In this document: positions 1-10,088 of the stretch, in pieces
Layout of the letters: every line of letters starts with the position of its first letter
Numbering within the stretch: position 1 is the first letter of the stretch
Assembly: GCA_002104985.1 (NCBI GenBank)
Contig: MCGO01000181.1
Coordinates: forward strand, 1-64,000
DNA: 64,000 nt
DNA from: Rhizoclosmatium globosum
Taxonomy: Eukaryota > Chytridiomycota > Chytridiomycetes > Chytridiales > Chytriomycetaceae
Direction: 5' to 3'
Program-made: the position numbers and the translations under genes
Notes under the pieces: generated by a model
What the model saw: the letters and a program-made list of their open reading frames with translations, nothing else
Told to the model about the DNA's origin: nothing
Database searches by the model: none

Positions 1-370
1 TGTGGTGCTGAGGAGATACTGTGGCAAGGTGCACTGGAGGCATTGAGATGGAAGACACAGAGGTGACAAGTCAGGTAGGCAAGAGCTCCAATAGGAGTCT
101 GTGACGTGGGTCCTGAACCAAGATCAACAAGGGCTGATGCCATGGAAGGTGAGGATTGGGCTAATATTCTGAAATAATTGTAAACACAGCAGCAATTCAG
201 TGATCAAAGTGGCTGTGAGTTGAGCAAGTAGACCAATGCAAGTAAAGCAGTGAGCACAACTACAGTAGTGATAGGCATCTTGGTTAATAAAGAACTGAAA
301 TGTTTTATTGAGGTTAAATGAATGGTGCGTTTTTGTTTTGAGCCAGTGATACTTCTTTGTAAACAACTCC
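1..370. other. 3' flank of recombinase-like copy 1, no gene seen
   Basis: No gene is supported here. It lies downstream of the minus-strand recombinase-like gene ending at 371. If this copy has an outer terminal repeat like copy 2, it should lie here or before the window start; I could not find a match to the 135-bp repeat of copy 2 in these bases. A Met-rich open frame running into the gene on the same strand is the out-of-frame shadow of its Asp-coding tract. Confidence 0.5.
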
Positions 371-3300
371 TTAGCCTTCAGTTTCATCATCGTCATCATC
401 GTCATCATCATCATAATCTGTAGCCCAAGCCTCATCTTCACTGGGTGTGTTATTGTATCCAAGGGCTTCAGCGTTATCATCCAGATACTTGAAAATCATG
501 GAGTAAAAGGTTGCTAAATTAGGATCATTAAATTCTTTAGGATATCTAGGATCAAGCCGTCCGTCATTCCTGGAATCAGTTTCAATTTCCTGACCATCTA
601 CTGATTCCTGCTCACTGGTGCTGGCTTTGTCCAAACAGTCCCTATTACTTTCGCTCTTGTCTTCATCACAGAATTCATGCTCCTCAGTGTTTTCATGACC
701 AAATGTACTCTCACTCAGAACAGAGTCAATTTCTTGATCAACGTTGCCATCACCAAGAGCACTTTCAGCCCCACCATCACTACTGTCACTGTCTGCAGCA
801 TCATCACTGTGTTCAACGTCAATTACTACTGAATTAAATACTCCTGACCCAGTGCCTGCTGATCTCGATCTTGAGACAGGTAAAGTACCTTGAGAATCAA
901 CTTCTCCTACCAAACAGCACCAATGCCACCATTTATCAGAGATGCTCTTCATTTTGCGAATAACTGCAGCTCCGTCAGTAGTGGCCCCGTAGTTGAGTTG
1001 GTGGACCCTGGAGCTGTGCCCAAACTGTCTGCTAACAGTCTCATTCACAGTGGCTGCAGCAGCTTCTTCAAAGTCAATGTCATCAGCAAAAGATGCCATC
1101 ATTTGTCGAGTGTGGCGGATTCCCAGATTGACCCCGAAAATGTTCCAGAAACTTTGCATGTACAATCGATGCAATACTTTTACGTTTGTTTCAACACCAT
1201 TTCTCAAGAACAGGTAAGTCTTGGCATGAATTTCCTCTTCATGGGTAAGGAACGACATCTTTTTGCGGATTCTCATATCTGCCCAGAATGCACTGAGAAA
1301 GCCATTAGTAATCTTATGATTGATACTTTGCAAAGAAGCCTTACGTGTAGAGTGGATACACAAACACCAAATACTTCATAAGAATTTGTGCAAGCTTGTC
1401 TGGAACAAATCGAAAAACGTCCTTGTGGTATCCAGAGTTTGCACTCGACTTGTTGTACCTTTGAAGTAACGTAAGTTGAGTCTTTCCTAATCATTCTATC
1501 AATACAAACCTCAAATTAATGCAGAGTCTATGCTCCAAGATCATCAAATTCCTTTTTCCCAAACCAGAATTAACAATTGACGTCATTTGAAACTCAGTCG
1601 TACGAGGAGGCATTCCACAAAACAAGGTAAGACCCAGCATCAAAAGAGAAATAAACTTGTCAACTTGAACTGCTCTTTGTTAGATGTATAATACTAACCA
1701 GTTGTGTAATACCTGTGTATCGTTCCATAGCATCAGCCTTATAAATACACCTGCCAGGTACAAAAAACATAGCTCTCAATTCTATCTTTTTCCTGAGATG
1801 CTCTTCCAGTCTATTTCCATTGGCTTCAGTGAAAATAGTGCTGTTGGCTGCATCTGTCATGAAGCTGTAGCCTGGTGTTGTATTTGCGACATTATCAGTC
1901 AAATGTGTTGGATCAAACTTGAAGTTGGTAACATCCATTCCATACAACAAAGAGTCCAAGTCCTCAGATATAACTTGAAAGTAATTTGCACACCCTTCAC
2001 GGAACATTGTCTTTGAAATCCCAACCCGATTGTCAATGACCAATTTTGGTTCATTTGGCAGAGAATAGTCCCAATGCTTGCTGATTAAATTGGCTGTGTT
2101 ACTGCCCATCACAATCAATCCACAGACTGACTTGAACTGTTTCATTTTTGCATATGGAAGACTGTGTTTCCCATAGCTTACAAGCTCAATGACTTGATTG
2201 ATCTCTCTTTTCCAAACATTAATAACCAACATAAATAGAACATAACTTACTTTTCTTTTTCAGCTTTTTGCATCCAAGAACCAAAGGAAGCTATTTCTTG
2301 GCACCAATCCAAGACAAGACAACGAGAGGCAAAAAGAATATGAGTACAAGGCCCAGTCATCAGTTGTTCCTTGCAAAATGTGCCATCAGACTGCAAAAAC
2401 TTGAGCATCAAGAACTCCTCCACTAAATGGATTCGGCTAGTGTCAAGGCCATCAAACCCAATGTCCTCGAACAGTACAATCCTCAATAATTTGACCAAAG
2501 CCTGTTGCTGATTTTGAAAGACAGCATCTGTTCTGCAAAGAAGGGGGACATCAAGAGATTGAACAAATTCATCGACAGCCTCATTCACTTCTTCACGGAG
2601 TTTCGGCAGCTTTGTGCCAGTGGGTTTCCCTTCCATTCGAGCAATCAACATCACAACAAAAAGGCCCAGTGTTCTAGTGTAGATTGGAATACTGGTTTTG
2701 ACGTCAATAGCTTTGAAAACCTTTCCTGCATAGCCAGAGTCATTTGTAGACTTACGTCCAGCATTTTTGATAGCAGTGCGGGTTGGTTGTGTTCCAGGCA
2801 ATGATGCCAGCTCATTCACTTTTTCCAAGAACAGACGACAACATACAAAGACAGCTTTGGTATCTTTTGACTCCTTCAATAAGGCAATGTAGTTTGCAGG
2901 ATTCTTGATAGCATCAACCCCAAACACCAACTTGTCCCATCCCATCTACCATAAAATTAAGTAAACAACCACTTGCTATGAATATATTGAACTCACATTG
3001 TTTAAAAATGGTGTGTTTGTTTTGCTTGATGAGGCAATCAAACCAGCAGTTTCCAATCCCGTTGAGAGGTATGCTTTTGAACGTGATCCAGCTGTGTTTT
3101 TCACCTTTTTCTGTTTCCGAGCAAGGCTTTGAAGTTGCTTGGCTCTCTGACGAGCATCGAACCCTTCCTCAGGCTTAAACATTTTATAGATGCTACTGTG
3201 AACTTTTGTCACAAGAGTTGGCTTGAAAGCCCAGTATGGGTTATCAGAATGTTTAGTCCGACAGTGCAGTTTCATGGATCGTTCAGTCACACAAACATAG

Positions 3301-3452
3301 GGACAATCCAAGCACATGAAACCATGTCTAGCAGGATGGCCAACACCACACTTTGTAATTTTCACGTGTTTCTGAAGCTTCTCAGGAAAGGGGTCAGCAT
3401 AGCTACACTTGTTGCACTTGAACATTTTGTTTTCTGGATTTCGTTGAATCAT
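371..3452 (-). CDS. Tyrosine-recombinase-like protein, copy 1 (intact, 947 aa)
   Basis: Six exons (3452-2997, 2945-2251, 2206-1713, 1672-1510, 1458-1345, 1292-371) sum to 2,844 nt, an open 947-aa frame. The N-terminus has Cys/His pairs of zinc-finger type (CNKC...H, CLDC...H). The middle contains GMPPRTTE and a YNKSSANSGYHKDVFRFVP segment followed by KYLVFVYPLY. These match my memory of the N-terminal region of fungal telomere-linked RecQ-type helicases. Near 1115-990 are RHTRQMMASF and FGHSSRVHQLNYG. There the His-to-Tyr spacing of nine and the RH motif fit the C-terminal active site of tyrosine recombinases. No helicase motifs follow; the protein ends in a low-complexity acidic tail with an Asp run. 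The likely role is DNA strand exchange of a selfish element (inference). An additional CPEAEC zinc-finger-like segment lies upstream (about 3640-3530) but appears out of frame. Confidence 0.6.
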
Positions 3453-4077
3453 AGTAGTACATCCTCTCCTATAAAAATCTTTGTTTTAGTTATCGACTAA
3501 AAAAGAGAAACAATTGTATACTTGTGTAGTCATTTTTCCAGTAATAAACTCCAACAACAGGTTGATGGTGTAACCTTGCATGTTTTATCAATGAATACTT
3601 GCTTCCAAACAAGGGAGATCCTTGCATTCTGCTTCTGGGCATTGAAGCGGAGATCTATTTTTACGGTGAAGAGAGTGTGAACAAGCAGAAACAAGATGTT
3701 GTCTAAACCCTTTCCAACCACAAAAACCTTCGTAATAAATCCTGATATATAGAAGAGAGAAGAGTAGATTTGGATAGAAAGAGTGGATAGAACTGTGGAG
3801 CAGCTATTGATTGCATATTTCAAGAGCCAAAACAAACACACACAGGCTACACTAGGAGAGAAATCGGGAGAGCACAGAAACACTGGATCACGATTACAGA
3901 GTCCTGATGATCCATTTGCAACCCCAAACATCTCTACAGTACACTTGGATCAAAGATTGTGACACTCTCTATCTCTGCTCAAAAATGCGCGGGGATGCAA
4001 CTGCTCTTGATCAAACTATACCTCATTACTTGATCCATTATAACTGTGATGTCCTGATCTCTGACTGTCTCTACTTA
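3453..4077. other. 5' flank of copy 1, no firm gene
   Basis: The minus strand near 3640-3531 encodes CPEAECKD and, one frame over, a VYYWKNDYT segment ending at a splice donor. The second copy has the same segment (CPNPECKD... RYWINDYT) in one frame. This is probably a former 5' exon carrying a one-base shift in copy 1. The remaining bases up to the satellite show nothing I can name. Confidence 0.4.
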
Positions 4078-4099
4078 ATCCAACAGTATAGAACCCTAA
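4078..4099. repeat. Element-end repeat bearing CCCTAA, copy 1 side
   Basis: These 22 bases contain CAACAGTATAGAACCCTAA and are identical to 9772-9793, directly outside the right arm of copy 2. The ACCCTAA end resembles a telomeric repeat. It marks the right boundary shared by both recombinase-like copies. Confidence 0.6.
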
Positions 4100-4100
4100 T

Positions 4101-5568
4101 CCTTAATCTGAAGCATTACTTATAAGACTGATTCACTTTAAGGAATAGGATTAATCCTATTATCCTATTATCCTATTCCTTAATCCAAAGCACTACTTAT
4201 AAGACTGATTCACTTTAAGGAATAGGATTAATCCTATTATCCTATTATCCTATTCCTTAATCTGAAGCACTACTTATAAGGGGGATTCGGTTTAAGGGAA
4301 TAGGATTAATCCTATTATCCTATTATCCTATTCCTTAATCTGAAGCATTACTTATAAGGGGGATTTGGTTTAAGGGAATAGGATTAATCCTATTATCCTA
4401 TTATCCTATTCCTTAATCTGAAGCACTACTTATAAGACTGATTCACTTTAAGGAATAGGATTAATCCTATTATCCTATTATCCTATTCCTTAATCCAAAG
4501 CATTACTTATAAGGGGGATTCGGTTTAAGGGAATAGGATTAATCCTATTATCCTATTATCCTATTCCTTAATCTGAAGCATTACTTATAAGACTGATTCA
4601 CTTTAAGGAATAGGATTAATCCTATTATCCTATTATCCTATTCCTTAATCCAAAGCATTACTTATAAGGGGGATTCACTTTAAGGAATAGGATTAATCCT
4701 ATTATCCTATTATCCTATTCCTTAATCCAAAGCACTACTTATAAGACTGATTCACTTTAAGGAATAGGATTAATCCTATTATCCTATTATCCTATTCCTT
4801 AATCTGAAGCACTACTTATAAGGGGGATTCGGTTTAAGGGAATAGGATTAATCCTATTATCCTATTATCCTATTCCTTAATCTGAAGCACTACTTATAAG
4901 ACTGATTCACTTTAAGGAATAGGATTAATCCTATTATCCTATTATCCTATTCCTTAATCCAAAGCATTACTTATAAGGGGGATTCACTTTAAGGAATAGG
5001 ATTAATCCTATTATCCTATTATCCTATTCCTTAATCTGAAGCATTACTTATAAGGGGGATTCACTTTAAGGAATAGGATTAATCCTATTATCCTATTATC
5101 CTATTCCTTAATTCGAAGCATTACTTATAAGACTGATTCAGTTTAAGGAATAGGATTAATCCTATTATCCTATTATCCTATTCCTTAATCCAAAGCATTA
5201 CTTATAAGGGGGATTCACTTTAAGGAATAGGATTAATCCTATTATCCTATTATCCTATTCCTTAATCTGAAGCATTACTTATAAGGGGGATTTGGTTTAA
5301 GGGAATAGGATTAATCCTATTATCCTATTATCCTATTCCTTAATCTGAAGCATTACTTATAAGGGGATTTGGTTTAAGGAATAGGATTAATCCTATTATC
5401 CTATTATCCTATTCCTTAATCCAAAGCATTACTTATAAGGGGATTTGGTTTAAGGGAATAGGATTAATCCTATTATCCTATTATCCTATTCCTTAATCTC
5501 AGCCATTACTTATAAGCCTGGTTCAGTTTAAGGAATAGGATTAATCCTATTATCCTATTATCCTATTC
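4101..5568. repeat. 77/78-bp tandem satellite, 19 units
   Basis: Nineteen head-to-tail units of 77-78 bp, counted by the recurring GGATTAATCCTATTATCC core. Each unit contains the perfect palindrome AATAGGATTAATCCTATT, and a wider stem in which AAGGAATAGGA pairs with TCCTATTCCTT. Units differ by small substitutions (CTGAAG versus CCAAAG; GGGGGATTCAC versus GACTGATTCAC). The array sits exactly between the right end of copy 1 and the block carrying copy 2. There are no open frames of note inside. Confidence 0.95.
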
Positions 5569-5677
5569 TCGATGACTGGGACCAAAATATGAGAAGGAGT
5601 GAAGGATTTTCTGAGTGACAATTCTTTCATAAATAGTTGTGAGAACTACCTGCAGCTTTCTCCACCAAGTGAGAGTT

Positions 5678-5812
5678 TCAAAAAGAGTTCAAGTTAAAGG
5701 ACGAGAACGAGAAGATGGATCAAGAAGAAAGGTATGAATCCATCGAGAATAGGAGCAGTGATTTGAAATTTTGGAGTGAGAGCAAGAGTGGGTCAATGAA
5801 TGATTTTCCATG
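5678..5812 (+). repeat. Left 135-bp inverted repeat
   Basis: Begins TCAAAAAGAGTTCAAGTTAA and ends at ...TTTTCCATG. Its reverse complement matches 9638-9772 over the full 135 bp with about one mismatch. Confidence 0.9.
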
Positions 5813-6024
5813 GTTGTATTCACTGCCTGTAAGTTATTGTTGTAAGACTTACTGGTGTCTAACACTACAAAAACAAAGTACTCTCCTGTTGAAGCTTTTG
5901 TCAAATATAGAAGACAAACTGAAACTTTAATTATGAACTGAAAAGAAAATAAATTAATGTGCTTCATGACTTGTCCAAGATGTCTACCATTCTTACACTA
6001 CAGAGACTCATTCACATAAGTCTG

Positions 6025-9000
6025 TCACTCATCATCATCATCATTGTCATAATCTGTGGCCCAAGCTTCATCCTCACTTGGTGTATTATTGTATCCAAGA
6101 ACTTCAGCGTGATCATCGAGAAACTCGTAAATCATGGAGTAAAAGTTTGCCAATGCAGGATCATTAAATTCTCGGGGATAACGTGGGTGAAGGCGGGTGT
6201 CATTGGTTGATTCACTTGCAGTGCCTGCTTGGTCTGTTACTTTAGCAGAACTTGATTTTGCTTCCTCTGCATCAACAATAGAGTCGCGGTCATCACTGAT
6301 ACCACCATCAAGTTGCATCTCATCATCACCAAAAGCACTTTCATCCTTGGAGTTGGCATCACTATTTGTCTCTTGGATTTCATGGTCGTCTTGAGAAACA
6401 CTGCTGTCGCGACCCTCCTCCGAAATCTCGTCATCTGCATCTTCTTCCACAATAGTGTCCCCCACACTGTCACTACCATCTTCACTTCCCTCAACGTTAC
6501 TGTCATCACTGTCATTACTGCCATCCAACTCAACTTCAATCACTCTTGAATCTGAGCGAGACCCTGAACCTGAACCTACTTGCGGTCCAGCTGCATACAA
6601 AGAGGAATCACCCTCCCCTGTCAAACTACACCACTTCCACCACTTGTCAGAGATACTCTTCATTTTACGGATAACAGCAGCTCCATCAGTTGTGGCCCCA
6701 TAATTGTTCTGATGCACTTGAGAGCTGTGTCCAAATTGACTGCTTACTGTAGTGTTCACTTCTGCCACTGCTGTCTCTTCAAAGTCAATATGATCTGCAA
6801 ATGACGCCATCATTTGTCGAGTGTGGCGGATTCCCAGATTTACCCCAAAAACGCTCCAGAAATTCTGAATGTACAAGCCATGCAATTTGGATACTTTGCA
6901 AGGGATTCCGTTTCTCAAAAACAGATAAGTCTTGGCTTGGATTTCATCTTCGTGGGTCAAGAACGTAAGCTTTTTGCGGTATCTCATGTCAGCCCAGAAT
7001 GCACTTTGTCGTTTTATTAGAAGTCAACCATAACTACAAGTGCTTACATGTAGAGTGGGTAAACAAAGACCAGATACTTTACAAGAATCTGTGCAAGCTC
7101 ATCTGGAACAAACCGAAACAAGTCTTTATGAAATCCAGAGTTGGCACTCGACTTGTTGTATCTTTTTCAAACTTCAGTGCCCTAACTCAAAACAAGGGAC
7201 AACTCACCTCAAGTTGATGCACAATCTGTGTTCAAGAATCATCAAATTTCTTTTGCCTAAACCCGAATTCACAATGGTGGTCATTTGGAACTCTGTTGTT
7301 CGGGGCGGCATTCCACAAAACAAGGCAAGACCGAGCATCAACAGAGAAATAAAGTTGTCCACTTTAGCTAAAAGATAAGAGCTCAGAGGTATGCAGCCAA
7401 TGAAAACTAAATACCAGTGTACAGCTCCATTGCCTCAGTTTTGTAGATAAGTCTTGTGGGCTCAAAAAAGTCAGTCCTCAAGTTCTTGGTCTTTTTGATG
7501 TGCAATTCAAGTCTGTTCCCATTTTCTTCACTAAATGTAGAGCTGTTGGCTTGCTCTGTCATGAAGCTGTATCCTGGTCTTGAGTTTGCGACATTGTCAG
7601 TCAACCGTTTTGGGTCAAACGTGAAGTCAGAAACATCCATCCCAAACAGTAAATTACTAAGTTCTGTTGTGATAACTCGAAAGTAGTTTGCTCGACCTTC
7701 CCGGAACATGGTCTTTGAAACACCCAAGCGCCATCGATAACCAACTTGGCTCATTAGGCAAACTGTAATCCCAATGTTTGCTAATGAGATTGGCTGTATT
7801 GCTGCCCATCATGATTAATCCACATGTGGACTTGAACTGCTTCATTTTGGCATACGGGAGACTATGCTTTCCATAACTGACAAGCTCGATGACTTGATTG
7901 ATTTCCCTTGTTTTTAACAGATATCAATAAAAGACTTTAATCAAACAAGTATGCCTCACTTGTCCTTATCAGCTCTTGCCATCCATGAACCAAACGAAGC
8001 AATTTCTTGGCACCAATCCAAAACTAGGCAACGAGAAGCAAACAGGAAATGGGTACAAGGTCCAGTCATGAGTTGCTCTTTGCAAAATGTGCCATCAGGC
8101 TGTAAAAACCTGAGCAACAGGTATTCTTCAACCAAATGGATCCGACCAGTATCGAGGCCTTCAAAGCCAATGTCTTCAAACAAAACAATGCGCAACAACT
8201 TGATCAGTGCTTCTTGCTGATTCTCAATGACTGCATTAGTTCTACAAAGCAGGGGAACATCAAGTGTCTCCAACAATGCCTCAACAGCTTCGTTCACATC
8301 ATCACGCAACTTTGGCATTTTGGTGCCTGTGTTGGCACCTTGCTTACGAGCAATCAACATTGTGACAAATAACCCAAGAGTTCTCGCATACGTTGGGATT
8401 GTCCCCTTCACGTCAATAGGCTTGAAAGCCTTTCCTGCATACCCAGTGTCATTGGTGGATTTGCGACCAGCATTCTTGATGGCTGTACGTGTCGGTTGGG
8501 TCCCAGGTAAAGTTGCCAACTCATTAACTTTTTCCAAGAACAAACGACACAACATAATCACTGTCTTGGTGTCCTTTGTCTCTGTCAAGATAGCAATGTA
8601 CTTTGCTGGATTCTTGATGGCATCAATACCAAAAACTAACTTGTCCCATCCCATCTAATCCGAAAAAGTTAACTGGTGTTTTTTGACCCCCAAAACACTT
8701 ACGTTATTCAGGAAGGTGTATTGGTTTTGCTTGATGAGGCAATCAGACCAGCAGTTTCTAATCCAGTAGACAAGTAAGCTCTTGAACGTGATCCAGCCGT
8801 GTTTTTGATCTGTTTCTGTTTACGTGCAAGGCTTTTCAGTTCCTTGGCTCTTTGGGAGCATCAAATCCTTCTTCTGGCTTATACATTCCAAAGACTCGTG
8901 CATACAGTTTAACAACTTGAGTTGGTCTGTACCCCCAATACTGATTCTTTTGGTGTTCAGCCCTGCAGTGTACTCTGATGGCACTTTGAGACACACAAAC

Positions 9001-9370
9001 ATAGTTGCAGTCGAGGCACATGAATCCAAATCTGGCAGGATGGGTCAGACCACATTTCATTTTCTTGACGTGGCTTTGGAGCTTCTCAGGAAAGTCTATG
9101 CAAGGTTGCACTTGTTGCAGTGAAACAGTTGTCCTCAGAATCCCTCGGAATGAAAGTGAGCTCATCCTCTTCTAACAAACCAATCAAAGTTTAGTATTTA
9201 ATAAGAAAAGAGATCAAATCACTCACTTGTGTAGTCATTTATCCAATAACGAACAGAAACAACCTTCTGGTGGACTAATCTATAATGTTTTCCCAAAGCA
9301 AATTTGTTGTTGAAGGGTGCAATGTCTTTGCACTCTGGGTTGGGGCATTCAACTTTGGATCTGTTGTTTC
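6025..9370 (-). pseudogene. Tyrosine-recombinase-like protein, copy 2 (decayed)
   Basis: Collinear with copy 1, including intron positions. It keeps RHTRQMMASFADH, FGHSSQVHQNNYG, YNKSSANSGFHKDLFRFVP and KYLVFVYPLY. Frame breaks are visible. After SLPNEP (about 7740) the copy is two bases shorter than copy 1, which shifts the frame. The EEGFDA segment near 8860 shifts into a stop. The first CNKC zinc-finger pair near 9110 runs into a TAG. The acidic C-terminal tail is retained but diverged. It is therefore probably non-functional, unless the shifts are sequence errors. The element arms around it are far better conserved with each other than the two genes are. Confidence 0.65.
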
Positions 9371-9637
9371 ATAGAGTCAGAAAATGATTTTAAAGTTCTT
9401 GTCTGAATTTCAAACAAGAATCAACACTTCAGCAATAATTGCCTCAATATAGAGAATAAACAATGAGTTTTAGGAAGGATGTGTGGAAAGAGTACTTCAA
9501 GAGCTATCATTTGATGATCCACCACCCAACACAACCAACTACAGCTCACACAACACCAACACCAACATTTCCAAACTTGATCTCAACCACCCACCCCTGA
9601 GTAACCCATCAACCTCAGGTCCAACACTTCCAAAAAG

Positions 9638-9772
9638 CATGGAATATCATTCATTGACCCACTCTTGCTCTCACTCCAAAATTTCAAATCACTGCTCCTA
9701 TTCTCGATGGATTCATACCTTTCTTCTTGATCCATCTTCTCGTTCTCGTCCTTTAACTTGAACTCTTTTTGA
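9638..9772 (-). repeat. Right 135-bp inverted repeat
   Basis: Inverted partner of 5678-5812. It ends CTTGAACTCTTTTTGA and is followed at once by the 22-bp CCCTAA-bearing end repeat. Confidence 0.9.
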
Positions 9773-9793
9773 TCCAACAGTATAGAACCCTAA
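9772..9793. repeat. Element-end repeat bearing CCCTAA, copy 2 side
   Basis: Identical over 22 bases to 4078-4099. Here it continues as CCCTAACCCTGAA, about two telomere-like units. The following 295 bases to 10088 hold nothing I recognise. Confidence 0.6.
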
Positions 9794-10088
9794 CCCTGAA
9801 TTAACTCTTATTTAATAAACCTTTTCGGGATTGACCCGAAAACCCCGCGGGACGCCCCGGTATTGAGTGACACCCGACCCGTTTGTACCTTACAAGGGCT
9901 GTTTGGAAGAGAGTTTTTTTAGGCTAATACTAGAGGTAGTACTAGAAATCTGTTTATTTTGACTATGTTCAACTCTATCAATACAACTCTGTTTCCATTC
10001 ATTACTCTACACACATCAACTTATCCTTCTTATATCCAATAGACCCAACCCTGACCCTGAACTTAAACAAGCTCAAATCCATAAAAAA

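Larger units (their letters stand above)
5678..9772. mobile_element. 4.1-kb element bounded by 135-bp inverted repeats
   Basis: The block from 5678 to 9772 is framed by 135-bp inverted repeats (5678-5812 and 9638-9772) differing at about one position, so the arms are young or gene-converted. It contains the second, decayed recombinase-like gene. I see no target-site duplication outside the arms. Classical Crypton elements use tyrosine recombinases but lack such repeats, so this combination is unusual. The arms may instead come from an inverted duplication. Confidence 0.6.

Noticed and set aside
124..480. Met/Thr-rich protein on the minus strand
   Set aside because: It is the out-of-frame reading of the Asp-coding tract of the recombinase-like gene and lacks independent support.
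4101..5568. CRISPR-like array
   Set aside because: Units are full tandem copies without unique spacers; the organism is a eukaryote.
9780..10060. Chromosome end / telomere
   Set aside because: Only about two CCCTAA-like units; sequence continues into ordinary genes, so at most a short interstitial trace.
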